Of a stretch of DNA of 64,000 nucleotides, positions 18,441-27,537 are shown piece by piece. The stretch comes from JBIOJM01 sp044450785 (GTDB taxonomy: Bacteria; Planctomycetota; Planctomycetia; Isosphaerales; Isosphaeraceae): contig JBIOJM010000008.1 in the NCBI GenBank assembly GCA_044450785.1, positions 5,196-69,195 on the forward strand, given 5' to 3'. The first letter of the stretch is position 1; each line of letters begins with the position of its first letter. The position numbers and the translations under genes were made by a program. The notes beneath the pieces were generated by a model. The model worked only from the letters and a program-made list of their open reading frames with translations. It was not told the origin of the DNA and made no database searches.

Positions 18441-19235
18441 GTGCAGAGCCCGTTTCCCGGGATGGACCCCTATCTCGAGCAGTTCTGGGGCGATGTTCAT
18501 CACACCATGATCAATCGCTCACGCGCCGCGATCCAGAAGCAGTTGCCCGGCGACCTGGTCGCGCGGGTCGATGAACGAGTTTTCGTCGAGCCGTCGGAGG
18601 GACTTCCCCGGAACATCATTCCCGATGTCAGAGTCGTCGAGCGCGGTCGGCGCGAGGAGCCCGTGCTCCGGGCGAGCAATGGTGTCGCCGTGGCCGAGCC
18701 GCTGGTCGTCCACATCGAGCGGGACGAGCCGGTGCGGCAGGGCTTCATCGAGATCATCGACCTCAAGTCGGGCCGGCGCGTCGTCACTGTGATCGAGATC
18801 ATCAGCCCTTCGAACAAGGTCCCCGGTCCCGGGCGCGACCTGTACCTTAAGAAGCAGGAAGAGCTCCGGCAAGGCGGCGTCAGCCTGGTCGAGATCAACT
18901 TGAACCGGACGGGCAGCCACGTCTTGATGGTACCGTTTGGCCGTATACCCGAAGGCCAGCCCACACCCTACGCCGCTTGCATACGCCGGGGTTGGAAGCC
19001 TCTGGAAATCGAGTATTATCGTATCCCCCTGCGTGAGCGGCTGCCCGCGATCGCCATCCCCCTTCGGCGCCAGGATCGAGACGTTCCGCTCGACCTCCAG
19101 GCCCTACTCAATGAGTGCTGCGAGGAAGGGCGTTACGTCGAAGACATCGACTACCGCGAAGACCCCGACCCGCCGCTGAAACCCGACGACGCCCATTGGG
19201 CCGACTCGTTGCTGCGCGAGCAGGGCCGTAGGTAG
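18441..19235 (+). CDS. DUF4058 family protein (copy 2)
   Basis: 264 residues from GTG 18441 (GGAGG 8 nt upstream). Starts 'VQSPFPGMDPYLEQFWGDVH', clearly DUF4058. 'VVTVIEIISPSNKVPGPGRD' and 'LKKQEELRQGGVSLVEINLN' are the family core, matching copy 1 at 7975. The two copies differ enough to be old paralogues. Function unknown. Monocistronic, between xisI and mqnE. Confidence 0.8.
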   Translation: MQSPFPGMDPYLEQFWGDVHHTMINRSRAAIQKQLPGDLVARVDERVFVEPSEGLPRNIIPDVRVVERGRREEPVLRASNGVAVAEPLVVHIERDEPVRQGFIEIIDLKSGRRVVTVIEIISPSNKVPGPGRDLYLKKQEELRQGGVSLVEINLNRTGSHVLMVPFGRIPEGQPTPYAACIRRGWKPLEIEYYRIPLRERLPAIAIPLRRQDRDVPLDLQALLNECCEEGRYVEDIDYREDPDPPLKPDDAHWADSLLREQGRR

Positions 19236-19287
19236 CGAACGACACGTCTGAGCATCCTGTTCCAACCAGCCCGGGATCGAGTCCGGT

Positions 19288-19316
19288 TGATGATCCCTTC
19301 AATCCTGACTAAAATC
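19288..19316 (+). promoter_or_regulatory. Sigma-70-type promoter of mqnE
   Basis: TTGATG (19288-19293), a 17-bp spacer, and TAAAAT (19311-19316), 72 bp before the mqnE start. Confidence 0.55.
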
Positions 19317-19388
19317 TCTGAAAGAACTCTGAACGAGTGACCGTCTCAGAGCGGGATTGCCTTCCGATCGCGAGAGGACGGGTGAACG

Positions 19389-20546
19389 ATGCCAAGCGCA
19401 GCAGACCGGCTGAATGCGATTCGCGATCAAGTCGAGGCCGGCCAGAGGTTGAGCTTTGAGGATGGTCTGGCGCTCGAGGCGTCGAACGACCTCTTCGAAC
19501 TGGGTTCGATGGCTAACCTGGTACGCGAGCGGTATAGCGGTAACTTCGCGTACTTCAACGTCAACACCCACATCAACCCAACCAACGTCTGCGTTTACAC
19601 CTGCGACTTCTGCGCGTTTCGGGCTGATATGGGCGAAGATCGCGCCTACGTGATGGACCGTGACCAGGTCGTCGAGCGGGCACGGCAGGCCAGCGCGCGC
19701 GGCGCCACCGAGATGCACGTGGTGGGCGGGCTGCACAACAAGCTGCCGTTCGAGTTCTACCTCAACGTGGTGCGCTGGATCAGGGAGACAGCGCCCGAAA
19801 TCCACATCAAGGCCTACACCGCCGTCGAGATCGAGTGGTTCTGCAAGATCACACGGAAGTCGGTCGAAGCTGTGCTCCGGGAGCTGATCGATGCCGGATT
19901 GGGGAGTTTGCCTGGCGGCGGCGCCGAGATCTTCCATCCCGAAGTCCGCGAGCAGATCTGCGGCGCCAAGGCATCGACCGAGAGCTGGCTCGACATCCAC
20001 CGAACTGCCCACCGCCTCGGCCTGCATTCCAACGCCACCATGCTCTACGGCCACATCGACGGGCCCAAGCATCGGATCGACCACCTGGTCCGGCTCCGCG
20101 AGCTGCAGGATGAGACCGGCGGGTTCCAGACCTTCATCCCGCTGGCGTTCCATCCCGATAACTCGCAAATGGCCGACATCCCCAAGCCGTCGGGCGTGAT
20201 GGACCTCAAGGTCATGGCCATCAGCCGGTTGATGCTCGACAATTTCCCACACATCAAAGCCTACTGGGTCATGCTCGGGCTCAAGACGGCACAGATTGCG
20301 CTCTCGTTCGGCGCGGACGATCTCGACGGGACCGTCGTCCATGAAAAGATCTACCACGAGGCGGGCGCGGAGACGCCCCAGGAAGCGACCGTCGCCGAGA
20401 TCCGCCGCCTGATCATGGAGGCAGGGCGCATTCCCATCGAGCGCGATACGCTGTATCATCGCGTCGAGCGCGACAGCGGATCATGGACGACGCGCGAACA
20501 CATCGACGTGCCCGCCCTGGCGGTCTTGGGCGCGGGCAGAAACTGA
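19389..20546 (+). CDS. mqnE: Aminofutalosine synthase (radical SAM)
   Basis: 385 residues, ATG 19389 with GAGAGGAC upstream. MqnE joins the radical SAM-activated chorismate derivative to adenosine, the entry of the futalosine menaquinone pathway. The radical-SAM cluster is 'CVYTCDFCAF' (CxxxCxxC, about residues 64-73). 'HVVGGLHNKLPFEFYLNVVR', 'SLPGGGAEIFHPEVREQIC' and 'IPLAFHPDNSQM' are MqnE/MqnC-type motifs. 'GGGAEIF' with 'HPEVR' favours MqnE over MqnC. The other quinone genes are at 8.9-12.1 and 37.6 kb. Confidence 0.88.
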   Translation: MPSAADRLNAIRDQVEAGQRLSFEDGLALEASNDLFELGSMANLVRERYSGNFAYFNVNTHINPTNVCVYTCDFCAFRADMGEDRAYVMDRDQVVERARQASARGATEMHVVGGLHNKLPFEFYLNVVRWIRETAPEIHIKAYTAVEIEWFCKITRKSVEAVLRELIDAGLGSLPGGGAEIFHPEVREQICGAKASTESWLDIHRTAHRLGLHSNATMLYGHIDGPKHRIDHLVRLRELQDETGGFQTFIPLAFHPDNSQMADIPKPSGVMDLKVMAISRLMLDNFPHIKAYWVMLGLKTAQIALSFGADDLDGTVVHEKIYHEAGAETPQEATVAEIRRLIMEAGRIPIERDTLYHRVERDSGSWTTREHIDVPALAVLGAGRN

Positions 20547-20583
20547 TTCTCTCCGGGTCTCCTCCCCTCAAGGAGGCTATGTC

Positions 20584-21429
20584 ATGTCAGTCGCCTCGTC
20601 CCGGCCGGTTGAAACCAGACCCAAGCCGCCGTTCTACGGTCCCGACCATCGCTATCTGCCGCCGGCCGAGAACGGTGTCGCGCTGCCCCTCCATCTACCC
20701 AGCCATTTGGAACTGCCCGAGGAGAACGGCGAGATCGTGGAAAACTTCCGCGAAACACCCCAGAACGTCCTCCTGGACCAAAGCATCTGGCCGATCCTGG
20801 AGCGGATCCACCCCGACCGCCATTTCGCCCTCGGCCATGATTGTGGGATTTACTGGCGGCTCACCGACCCTCTCGAGAGAGGCGCGATTTGCCCCGACTG
20901 GTTCTACGTGCCCGGTGTTCCCCCCGATCTCGATGGGCACTATCGTCGCTCCTACGTTCTCTGGAAGGAGCATGTTCCGCCCTCGGTCATGATCGAATAT
21001 TCCTCGGAAGATGGCAGCAAGGAGCGCGATCGAACGCCCTACGAGGGAAAATTCTGGATCTACGAGCAGGCGGTCCGCGGCGAGTACTACGCCATTTTTG
21101 TGGTCGAGACGGGAGAGCTGGAAGTCCATCGCCTTGAAGGAACCACGTACAGGCGACTTCAACCGAACGAACGCGGGCATTACCCGATCGGGCGGCTTGG
21201 GGTCGAGCTGGGCGTCTGGAATGGAACCTTCTACAACGAGACGGCACCCTGGCTTCGCTGGTACGACACCCAAGGGATTCTCCTCCCCACCGGCGACGAA
21301 CGCGCCGAGGAGCAGCGACTCCGAGCCGAGGAGCAGCGACTCCGAGCCGACCAGCTTGCCGCCAAGCTCCGTGAGCTGGGTATCGACCCGGCGGATGTCG
21401 GTTCCGACACCGCATCGGGCTCGGCGTAA
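20584..21429 (+). CDS. Uma2-family (DUF820) endonuclease-like protein
   Basis: 281 residues, ATG 20584 with AAGGAGG upstream. The PD-(D/E)xK-like Uma2 fold is recognisable from 'HDCGIYWRL...CPDWFYVPGV' (the D of the core), 'PPSVMIEYSSEDGSKERDRT' (E-x-x-S pattern) and 'YEGKFWIYEQAVRGEYYAIF' (K). The C-terminus repeats 'AEEQRLR' twice, a short coiled coil common in planctomycete Uma2 proteins. Biological role unknown; it is 38 bp downstream of mqnE and may be read with it. Confidence 0.75.
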   Translation: MSVASSRPVETRPKPPFYGPDHRYLPPAENGVALPLHLPSHLELPEENGEIVENFRETPQNVLLDQSIWPILERIHPDRHFALGHDCGIYWRLTDPLERGAICPDWFYVPGVPPDLDGHYRRSYVLWKEHVPPSVMIEYSSEDGSKERDRTPYEGKFWIYEQAVRGEYYAIFVVETGELEVHRLEGTTYRRLQPNERGHYPIGRLGVELGVWNGTFYNETAPWLRWYDTQGILLPTGDERAEEQRLRAEEQRLRADQLAAKLRELGIDPADVGSDTASGSA

Positions 21430-21472
21430 ACCGGTTAGTTGCTTGATTGCATATTGAAGTAACGCGTTCGGC

Positions 21473-21501
21473 TTGACCGTTTCACCGCCTGGGTCTATGA
21501 T
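21473..21501 (+). promoter_or_regulatory. Sigma-70-type promoter of the methyltransferase gene
   Basis: TTGACC (21473-21478), 17-bp spacer, TATGAT (21496-21501), about 100 bp upstream of the ATG at 21605. Both hexamers are close to consensus. Confidence 0.6.
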
Positions 21502-21604
21502 CCGCCCCAACCTAATCGGCTGAAGGGGTCGATGCGGTCTGCGCATGTTGCTTGATGACCTTTTCGCACCCCGTCCCAGCCTGGCTCAAGGAGGAGCTAG
21601 GGCG

Positions 21605-22342
21605 ATGCGAGACCACAACAAGGCGTTTTGCAGCCTGGTGGCCGAGACGTTCGACTGCCCTGACCCGATCTTCGAGTTCGGCTCGTTCCAGGTCGAGGGC
21701 CAGGAGGGCTACGCCAACCTTCGCGAATTGTTCCCCAGAAGAAAATACGTCGGCTGCGACATGCGGCTAGGCCCGGGCGTCGATCGGGTTGAAGACGTCT
21801 CGGCGATCAGCTTGCCCGACGAATCGGCCGGCACGGTGCTGTGCATCGAAACGTTCGAACACGTCTTCGAGGTTCGCAGAGCGTTTAATGAGGTCTTTCG
21901 GCTCCTCAGACCCGGCGGCATCTTCGTCATCACGTCGCCGCTGAATTTCCGCATCCACGGCTACCCGGACGACTACTGGCGGATGACGCCCAATTGCCTG
22001 CGCAGGCTGCTGTCCCCTTACTCGGCGCGCGTGGCGGGCCATCAGGGTCATCATGCGTTCCCACACACCGTCATGGGGCTCGGTTTCAAGGCCCCGGTCC
22101 CGGTCGACTGTCCATCGCGGGTTGAGCGGTTCGTGGCAGCGTATCATGCCTGGCTGAAGCAAACCGAGACGAATCTGCCCTTCGGTGAGAAGGTCCGTCG
22201 AAGGGTCTCACAGTTCTATCGCTCCAAGGGCGAGCGGCGCCAGATCGCAGAATACTATTCGGCGGATTTCACCATCGACTTCGATGCGGCGCCGTCGGCC
22301 CGGGTGCGAAATTCCCCTAGTCACACGATGGCAACCTGCTGA
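21605..22342 (+). CDS. Class I SAM-dependent methyltransferase
   Basis: 245 residues from ATG 21605 (AAGGAGGAG upstream); an in-frame extension to 21545 is unlikely. 'IFEFGSFQVEGQEGYANLRE' is the SAM-binding start. 'YVGCDMRLGPGVDRVEDVSA' gives the acidic loop, and 'LCIETFEHVFEVRRAFNEVF' with 'LLRPGGIFVITSPLNFRIHG' is the classic post-core. The family resembles methyltransferases of surface-polysaccharide gene sets. It probably shares an operon with the phosphodiesterase/AP-like enzyme 57 bp downstream. Confidence 0.75.
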   Translation: MRDHNKAFCSLVAETFDCPDPIFEFGSFQVEGQEGYANLRELFPRRKYVGCDMRLGPGVDRVEDVSAISLPDESAGTVLCIETFEHVFEVRRAFNEVFRLLRPGGIFVITSPLNFRIHGYPDDYWRMTPNCLRRLLSPYSARVAGHQGHHAFPHTVMGLGFKAPVPVDCPSRVERFVAAYHAWLKQTETNLPFGEKVRRRVSQFYRSKGERRQIAEYYSADFTIDFDAAPSARVRNSPSHTMATC

Positions 22343-22399
22343 GTTCGATTCCGTGGGGAGCCAGGTGGCGCGTCGTCGTTGCTGATGAGGAACGATCCC

Positions 22400-24067
22400 A
22401 TGCCGAAGACCATCGATCGACTGGTCGTCCTGGGCCTCGATGGGGCGACCTGGAACGTGTTGGACCCGATGCGCCAGCGGGGGTTGATGCCCAACCTCGA
22501 TGCGTTTCTCGCCCGCGCCGCGGCCGGAACGCTTCGTTCGATCATACCACCGGTCACCACGGCGGCGTGGACGACGATGATGACCGGGTGCGAGCCCGCG
22601 CGTCACGGGGTCTTCGACCACCGCTACTACGATGCGGCCGAAGGGCGGATGAAGGTCAACCACTCCGGCCGGATCCGCGTCCCGACCATCTGGCACTTGC
22701 TCTCCGCGACCGGCCGGTCGGTCGTCTCCCTCAACCTGCCGGGCTTGTATCCCCCGCCGCAAGTGCGGGGAATCGTCGTTTCGGGCATGGATGCGCCCCA
22801 TCTCGAAGCCGCCCTCTCGACAGCACCCGAGTTCGGTGCCCGGCTCAAGGCCGAGGCGCCCGGCTATGGCCTCGGCTATTACTGGAAACGTGCGCCGCAA
22901 TCCCTCGACGAGCTGACCACCAATGCCCGCCTGACCGCCGAGAGTTTCCACGGCCGCGCCCAGGGGGGATGGCTCGCCGACCGCATCGTCCCCGACTGGT
23001 CGGTGCTGATGGTCCAGTTCCAGAACCTCGACCCGTTCCAGCACCGTGTCTGGCCCTATCTGAACGTCGATGAGACCGGAGTCGACCGTCCCGACTGGAA
23101 CAACGCGGCGGCCCAGGTGATCCGCGGTCTGGATGAAGCGATCGGGCGGCTCTGCGAGCTGGCGGAGAAACGCAAGGCCGCGGTGATGTTGGTCAGCGAC
23201 CACGGCTTCGGCCCTTGCCTCGGTCGCATCCACGTCAATCGGATCCTGGTCCAGGCCGGGGTCGCGCGGCTGCCGGGTTGGGCCGGCCTGATCGGACGCC
23301 GGACCCACCAGGCAAGCGACCACCTCCGCCTCTGGGGACAGAAACGCGACAACCCGGCCGCCCGCTCGGCCTCGTTCGACCAGTCGGTCACCGCCCAGTA
23401 TCCATTCGACTGGAAGCGGACGCTGGCCTTCGCGCCCCACCAGGACACCGCCGCGATGGTCTACGTCAACTGTGCCGCGCGGCACCGCGGAGTCAAAACC
23501 GCCGCACCGCGGATGACGCCCCGGCAAATCGACGAGGCCCGATCCGCCGCCGCCCTCGCGCTGGCCGACGCCAAACACCCCGAAACCGGCTCCCTGCTCT
23601 TTCCCCAGATCATCGCAACCGCCGAAACCTATCGCATCGATCCCACGCGCGAGGGATATCCCGACCTGATCGCGCTGCCGGATGAGCCCTACTGGGTCCG
23701 CACGAAACTGAGCTCCGGCACCTCGTGGGTCGAGCCCGATGCCAACCTCCCCGGTACCCATCGGCCCGAGGGAATCGTCGCCCTGGCCGGCCTCGGTATG
23801 TCCACCGGCCGCAACCTCAAGGCCCATCTGAGCGACGTCACACCCACGATCCTCGCCCTCCTGGGACTTCCCATCCCCGCCCATATCGAGGGCAAACCGA
23901 TCGTCGGCTCGACGTCGCCCGCCGAGTCAACGCCTAACTTCACACCAGTTCGCCGAGACCCCGCGGAGGAGCTTCTCGAAGGACCTCACCACAAACCGTT
24001 CGAGTATACTGCCCGCGAGCAACAGATCATCGAGCAGCGCCTTGCCGATCTGGGATACCTGGAGTGA
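22400..24067 (+). CDS. Alkaline-phosphatase-superfamily phosphodiesterase
   Basis: 555 residues from ATG 22400 (GAGGAACG upstream; 22385 is the alternative). 'RLVVLGLDGATWNVLDPMRQ' gives the metal Asp. 'GTLRSIIPPVTTAAWTTMMT' is the nucleophile Thr/Ser region ('P..T.aaW'). 'AVMLVSDHGFGPCLGRIHVN' supplies the D-H-G metal ligands and 'GTHRPEGIVALAG' the distal His. This is the type I phosphodiesterase/nucleotide pyrophosphatase group of AP-like enzymes. No signal peptide, so cytoplasmic; substrate unknown. Confidence 0.82.
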   Translation: MPKTIDRLVVLGLDGATWNVLDPMRQRGLMPNLDAFLARAAAGTLRSIIPPVTTAAWTTMMTGCEPARHGVFDHRYYDAAEGRMKVNHSGRIRVPTIWHLLSATGRSVVSLNLPGLYPPPQVRGIVVSGMDAPHLEAALSTAPEFGARLKAEAPGYGLGYYWKRAPQSLDELTTNARLTAESFHGRAQGGWLADRIVPDWSVLMVQFQNLDPFQHRVWPYLNVDETGVDRPDWNNAAAQVIRGLDEAIGRLCELAEKRKAAVMLVSDHGFGPCLGRIHVNRILVQAGVARLPGWAGLIGRRTHQASDHLRLWGQKRDNPAARSASFDQSVTAQYPFDWKRTLAFAPHQDTAAMVYVNCAARHRGVKTAAPRMTPRQIDEARSAAALALADAKHPETGSLLFPQIIATAETYRIDPTREGYPDLIALPDEPYWVRTKLSSGTSWVEPDANLPGTHRPEGIVALAGLGMSTGRNLKAHLSDVTPTILALLGLPIPAHIEGKPIVGSTSPAESTPNFTPVRRDPAEELLEGPHHKPFEYTAREQQIIEQRLADLGYLE

Positions 24068-24072
24068 TCGAG

Positions 24073-24573
24073 TCAAATCAAATCCAATCGCCGCCGCGGT
24101 GTATGAGACCGGCTGCACGCCGAGCAAACGCCGGTGATCAAGAAACGGTGGCCGGTGGGACGGAACCCGTGCGCTAGGCTCACCGAGTCCCGCACCTTGA
24201 GGATCTCGTCGTTGCGGAACTCGACGATCCGGTTGCACGTTGAGCAGTGCAGGTGATCGTGGGCAGGGTAGCCGTAGTCGTGCTCGAACGCGCTTCGATT
24301 GGTCAGACGAAGCTCACGGAGCAGCCCGGAATCGACCAGCAGCCGCAACGTGCGATAAACGGTCGACCGGCTGACCTGATGACCCGCATCGTGCAGGTCG
24401 CGAAACAACTCGTCGGCATCGAAGTGTTTGTGCGTATTGAAAATATGACGGACGAGCACCCGACGGGGCTGGGTCAGCTTCTCGCCGCGGATCTCCAGGT
24501 ATTCTCGGAATTTCTCGACCGGCGACTCCGAAACCGCCACGGGAGTCAGTTGATCGCGCTGAGCTTCCACCAC
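24073..24573 (-). CDS. Fur-family metalloregulator
   Basis: 166 residues from GTG 24573. A DNA-binding winged helix ('KLTQPRRVLVRHIFNTHKHF', 'HQVSRSTVYRTLRLLVDSGL') is followed by the dimerisation domain with 'HDHLHCSTCNRIVEFRND'. The C-terminal 'GVCSACS' completes a structural Cys4 zinc site. Whether it senses iron, peroxide, manganese or zinc cannot be told. It converges with the phosphodiesterase gene (5 bp between stops). An AT-rich dyad lies about 67 bp upstream of the start. Confidence 0.88.
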   Translation of the reverse strand: MVEAQRDQLTPVAVSESPVEKFREYLEIRGEKLTQPRRVLVRHIFNTHKHFDADELFRDLHDAGHQVSRSTVYRTLRLLVDSGLLRELRLTNRSAFEHDYGYPAHDHLHCSTCNRIVEFRNDEILKVRDSVSLAHGFRPTGHRFLITGVCSACSRSHTPRRRLDLI

Positions 24574-24639
24574 GTTTCCGATCCTCGGACCGGCTCACGG
24601 TCCCGCCGTAACGGCTCTCGACCCAAGTCACAAATCAAT

Positions 24640-24653
24640 AATGATTCTTCATT
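24640..24653. promoter_or_regulatory. Fur-box-like dyad
   Basis: AATGATTCTTCATT is an AATGA-4-TCATT inverted repeat within an AT-rich island, between fur and the secreted-protein gene, both on the minus strand. It resembles Fur/PerR operators, so autoregulation of fur is plausible. Confidence 0.4.
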
Positions 24654-24697
24654 GTAGCCTCGGCGGGACCGGTCTTCCAGTCGGGCCAGGAACGGCC

Positions 24698-25570
24698 TCA
24701 GTGCGACGAGTCGACGGGCGTCAGCGGGATGACCGGGCCTGCCGGGGCGGTGCCGCCCGCATTGACGGGCGGAGAGCCCAGCGGTGCGGGCGCAGTCGAA
24801 GTCCCCGCACCCGAGTTATTCATGGCCGGCCCGCGGCTGAGCTTCGCCTGAAGATTCTCCAGGACCGTGTGCAGGTGGCGGATCGCATGGTCACAACCTT
24901 GAGTATTGCCGGAATACGAGAACGAGTGCGCCGACAGCCGGCCGAATCGGCGCTCATACACCACGATGTGCACATACTCGATGAAGTCGGTCGCGGGCGC
25001 CCCACAATGGCCCCGGATCCGCAACAGATCACCCGATTGCACGGAATCCACGATCGGCTTGAGATCAGCAGGGCGAAGATGGTGTACTCCCTCGGAATCA
25101 ATGACGGTCCCGTCGGCAAAGACCTGCAGAAACATCCCGAACTGGCTGCCGTCGTTGGAGCGGCCCAGGGCAAGTCGCGTGACCAACGGATCGGCGGTCG
25201 TGACTGCGGGACTGACGCGGGGCTTGGGCGACAACCGCTGCCCCGGTAGAGCGGCAGCCGACGGCGGCGTGGTCACGGCGGTTTGAGGTAATCCGCCAGA
25301 CGCCGGCAGCCCAGCGGGCGCCGGAGGAAACACGGGCGCTGGCTGGGCGGAATTCGCGGTCGAACCGGAATTACGGCCGTAGGAAAGGGGGGCGTCCTGG
25401 TTCGGCGGGGTCGAATTCGTGCTCGAGGCGGACGAACCGCCGCCGAGGCGGAAAAGGCGCCCCAAGAGCCCCGAATCATCCGCCCGGGCGGGCCCCATGC
25501 CCAGCGTCAGGAGCAGGGCACTCGGCGCAAACAGTGATTTCCTGAGAACTTGAGACAATCGCGGATGCAT
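24698..25570 (-). CDS. Secreted Pro/Ala/Ser-rich protein, unknown function
   Basis: 290 residues from ATG 25570 (AAGGAGG upstream). A signal peptide covers residues 1-30 ('LFAPSALLLTLGMGPARA'). A low-complexity linker (about 40-130) leads to a conserved-looking domain ('GSQFGMFLQVFADGTVIDSE', 'IVDSVQSGDLLRIRGHCGAP', 'FIEYVHIVVYERRFGRLSAH'), then another low-complexity tail. I do not recognise the domain. 79 bp downstream of the GspE/PilB gene on the same strand, so it may be part of that unit. Confidence 0.6.
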   Translation of the reverse strand: MHPRLSQVLRKSLFAPSALLLTLGMGPARADDSGLLGRLFRLGGGSSASSTNSTPPNQDAPLSYGRNSGSTANSAQPAPVFPPAPAGLPASGGLPQTAVTTPPSAAALPGQRLSPKPRVSPAVTTADPLVTRLALGRSNDGSQFGMFLQVFADGTVIDSEGVHHLRPADLKPIVDSVQSGDLLRIRGHCGAPATDFIEYVHIVVYERRFGRLSAHSFSYSGNTQGCDHAIRHLHTVLENLQAKLSRGPAMNNSGAGTSTAPAPLGSPPVNAGGTAPAGPVIPLTPVDSSH

Positions 25571-25649
25571 CGCCGACCTCCTTGCCGGTTCGCATTCCCA
25601 TTGGATCCGACCCGTGCCGAGCACACCGCCGTGCCCGAGACGTCCTTCT

Positions 25650-27230
25650 TCAGAACGCGACGACGCGGTAAGCCTCCTCGACCGTCGTCGTGCCTTCCAA
25701 GACTTTATCGACCGCGCTGTGCTTCAAGGTTCGCATTCCCAGGTCGACAGCGACCCGGCGCAGGACGTCCCGCGGAATCTGCTGGAAGACCAGGTCACGC
25801 AGCTCTTCGCCGATGACCATGATCTCGAAGATCCCCGTCCGCCCCAGGTAACCGGTCTGGAAGCACGCCGGGCAGCCCAGCCCACGCTGAAGCCGCAGAT
25901 CGTGGTGCAGGTCGAGATCTAGCTCCAGCGCCGTCAGCATCTTTTCGTCCGCCGTGTAGGTAACCCGGCAGTATGGGCAGATCTTGCGGATCAAGCGTTG
26001 CGAAACGATGGCCAGCAAGCTGCTCGAAAGCTGATAGCCGGGGATCCCGAAGTTGTAGAGGTTGGTGATCGTGCCGGGTGCATCCGAACCGTGTAGAGTG
26101 CTGAAAACCAAGACGCCGCTCAACGCCGCGCGGATGCCGATCCGCGCGGTCTCATCGTCGCGGATCTCGCCGATCATGAGGACGTCGGGATCCTGGCGAA
26201 GCATCGCCCGTAACCCTTCGCTGAAGCTCATCTCGCTCTGACTACTGATCTGAGTTTGGTTGACGCCGGGGATGCGGTGCTCGACGGGGTCTTCAATCGT
26301 CATCACGTTTTTCAGGGGCGAGTTGATCCGCTCCAGGCAGTTGTAGAGTGTCGAGGTCTTGCCGGCCCCGACTGGCCCGGCGACCAGGATGGACCCAAAC
26401 GGCTGCGCGATCAACCGGTCGAGCGTCTCGGCCTGCTCGTTGGTCATGCCCAGATGGGAAAACCCGGCGATGTCGGTCAGCACCTCGTGGATCCGGATGA
26501 CGATCTTTTCGCCGAAGATCGTGGGGAAGGTCGCCAGCCGCAGGTCGCGGGGCCGGTTGTGATGCTGGATGGTGATGCGGCCGTCCTGTGAGTGCCGGCG
26601 CTCGACGATGTTCAGATTGGACACGACCTTGAGCCGGCTGATGACCGGCACGGCCATCGCCGGCTCGACGAACAGGATATCCTGGAGCTGGCCGTCGATG
26701 CGGTACCGGACCCGCAAGCCGTTCTCCTGCGGATCGAAATGAATGTCAGTGGCTTCACAATCGCAGGCGCGTTCCAGGATCAGGTTGACCAGCTCCGACA
26801 AAGTGCCGGTCACCGCCTTTTCCTGGAGGTCTTTCCGCACATCGCGGTGATGCTGGGTGCGATTCGGCGATAGGAGTGTCGGGGAGAGCACCATGCCGCC
26901 TCCGGCTTCCGCCGCCTTCTGTCCTCCATTGTCCGAAGCCAGTTCACTGAGCCGCTCGAATGCCAGTTGGTTCAGCAACTCCGGCGAGATCAGATTGAGC
27001 TCCAGGATCGACTGGCGCAGGTCGCGGTTGCGCTCTTCGCTGTAGAGCTTCGCGTCCCGAACCTGCTCCTTGGTCAACAGGCCCCTCTTGAGAAAAACCG
27101 AGATCAAGGCGTTCTCGACCGGAGTGAGCCCGGGGAGCACGGTCTCACCGAGGGGAGATCCGCCAGCTCCTCGATCGACCGCGACTGTCCCTCCCGCGGG
27201 AGGAATGGATGAGGGCTGCGAAGGATCCAC
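25650..27230 (-). CDS. GspE/PilB-type secretion ATPase
   Basis: 526 residues from GTG 27230 (GAGGAGG upstream). Traffic ATPase of type II secretion or type IV pili. An N-terminal MshE/GspE-N-like domain ('LISVFLKRGLLTKEQVRDAK') precedes the core: 'GPVGAGKTSTLYNCLERINS' (Walker A), 'VMTIEDPVEHRIPGVNQTQI' (Asp box), 'LRQDPDVLMIGEIRDDETAR' (Walker B) and 'STLHGSDAP' (His box). The zinc module 'CPYC...CPACFQTGYLGRTG' is present. No other pilus or T2SS gene is adjacent, as is common in planctomycetes. Confidence 0.88.
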   Translation of the reverse strand: MDPSQPSSIPPAGGTVAVDRGAGGSPLGETVLPGLTPVENALISVFLKRGLLTKEQVRDAKLYSEERNRDLRQSILELNLISPELLNQLAFERLSELASDNGGQKAAEAGGGMVLSPTLLSPNRTQHHRDVRKDLQEKAVTGTLSELVNLILERACDCEATDIHFDPQENGLRVRYRIDGQLQDILFVEPAMAVPVISRLKVVSNLNIVERRHSQDGRITIQHHNRPRDLRLATFPTIFGEKIVIRIHEVLTDIAGFSHLGMTNEQAETLDRLIAQPFGSILVAGPVGAGKTSTLYNCLERINSPLKNVMTIEDPVEHRIPGVNQTQISSQSEMSFSEGLRAMLRQDPDVLMIGEIRDDETARIGIRAALSGVLVFSTLHGSDAPGTITNLYNFGIPGYQLSSSLLAIVSQRLIRKICPYCRVTYTADEKMLTALELDLDLHHDLRLQRGLGCPACFQTGYLGRTGIFEIMVIGEELRDLVFQQIPRDVLRRVAVDLGMRTLKHSAVDKVLEGTTTVEEAYRVVAF

Positions 27231-27537
27231 GACGGAGACCTCCTCGGCGTGCGGTTCGTCGACTGGCTTCCCAAAAGGAAACCCGGTCCAAAGTCCCAGG
27301 TGCTAACTTCAAGCGGCGTTTGTTACAAGACGGGCAGCACTCGATTGATGGAGTGCTTCGCGTATTGTTCCCCAAATCTCACCGCATTGCCAAGAAAATT
27401 CCGGCTCACCCAACTTTTTTCCCTTTTTCGCCCCCAAAAAGCCAAATGGCCGACGTCGGGTCTCCCAGGTTCGGGTGCCCCACGCCGGCCAGCTCTGTCT
27501 CAGCACGATCGTCGATCAACTCCCAGTGAGCAACGAT
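27231..27537. other. 307-bp intergenic region
   Basis: Holds the ribosome site of the GspE/PilB gene and then T-rich stretches near 27414-27432; no ORF or repeat that I can support. Confidence 0.4.

Noticed and set aside
22208..23884. 558-codon antisense frame over the phosphodiesterase gene
   Set aside because: Low-complexity, domain-free, and fully explained by the conserved plus-strand enzyme.
27410..27445. Terminator from CTTTTT...CAAAAAG near 27.4 kb
   Set aside because: The stem is six A-T-rich pairs without a GC-rich core; too weak to call.
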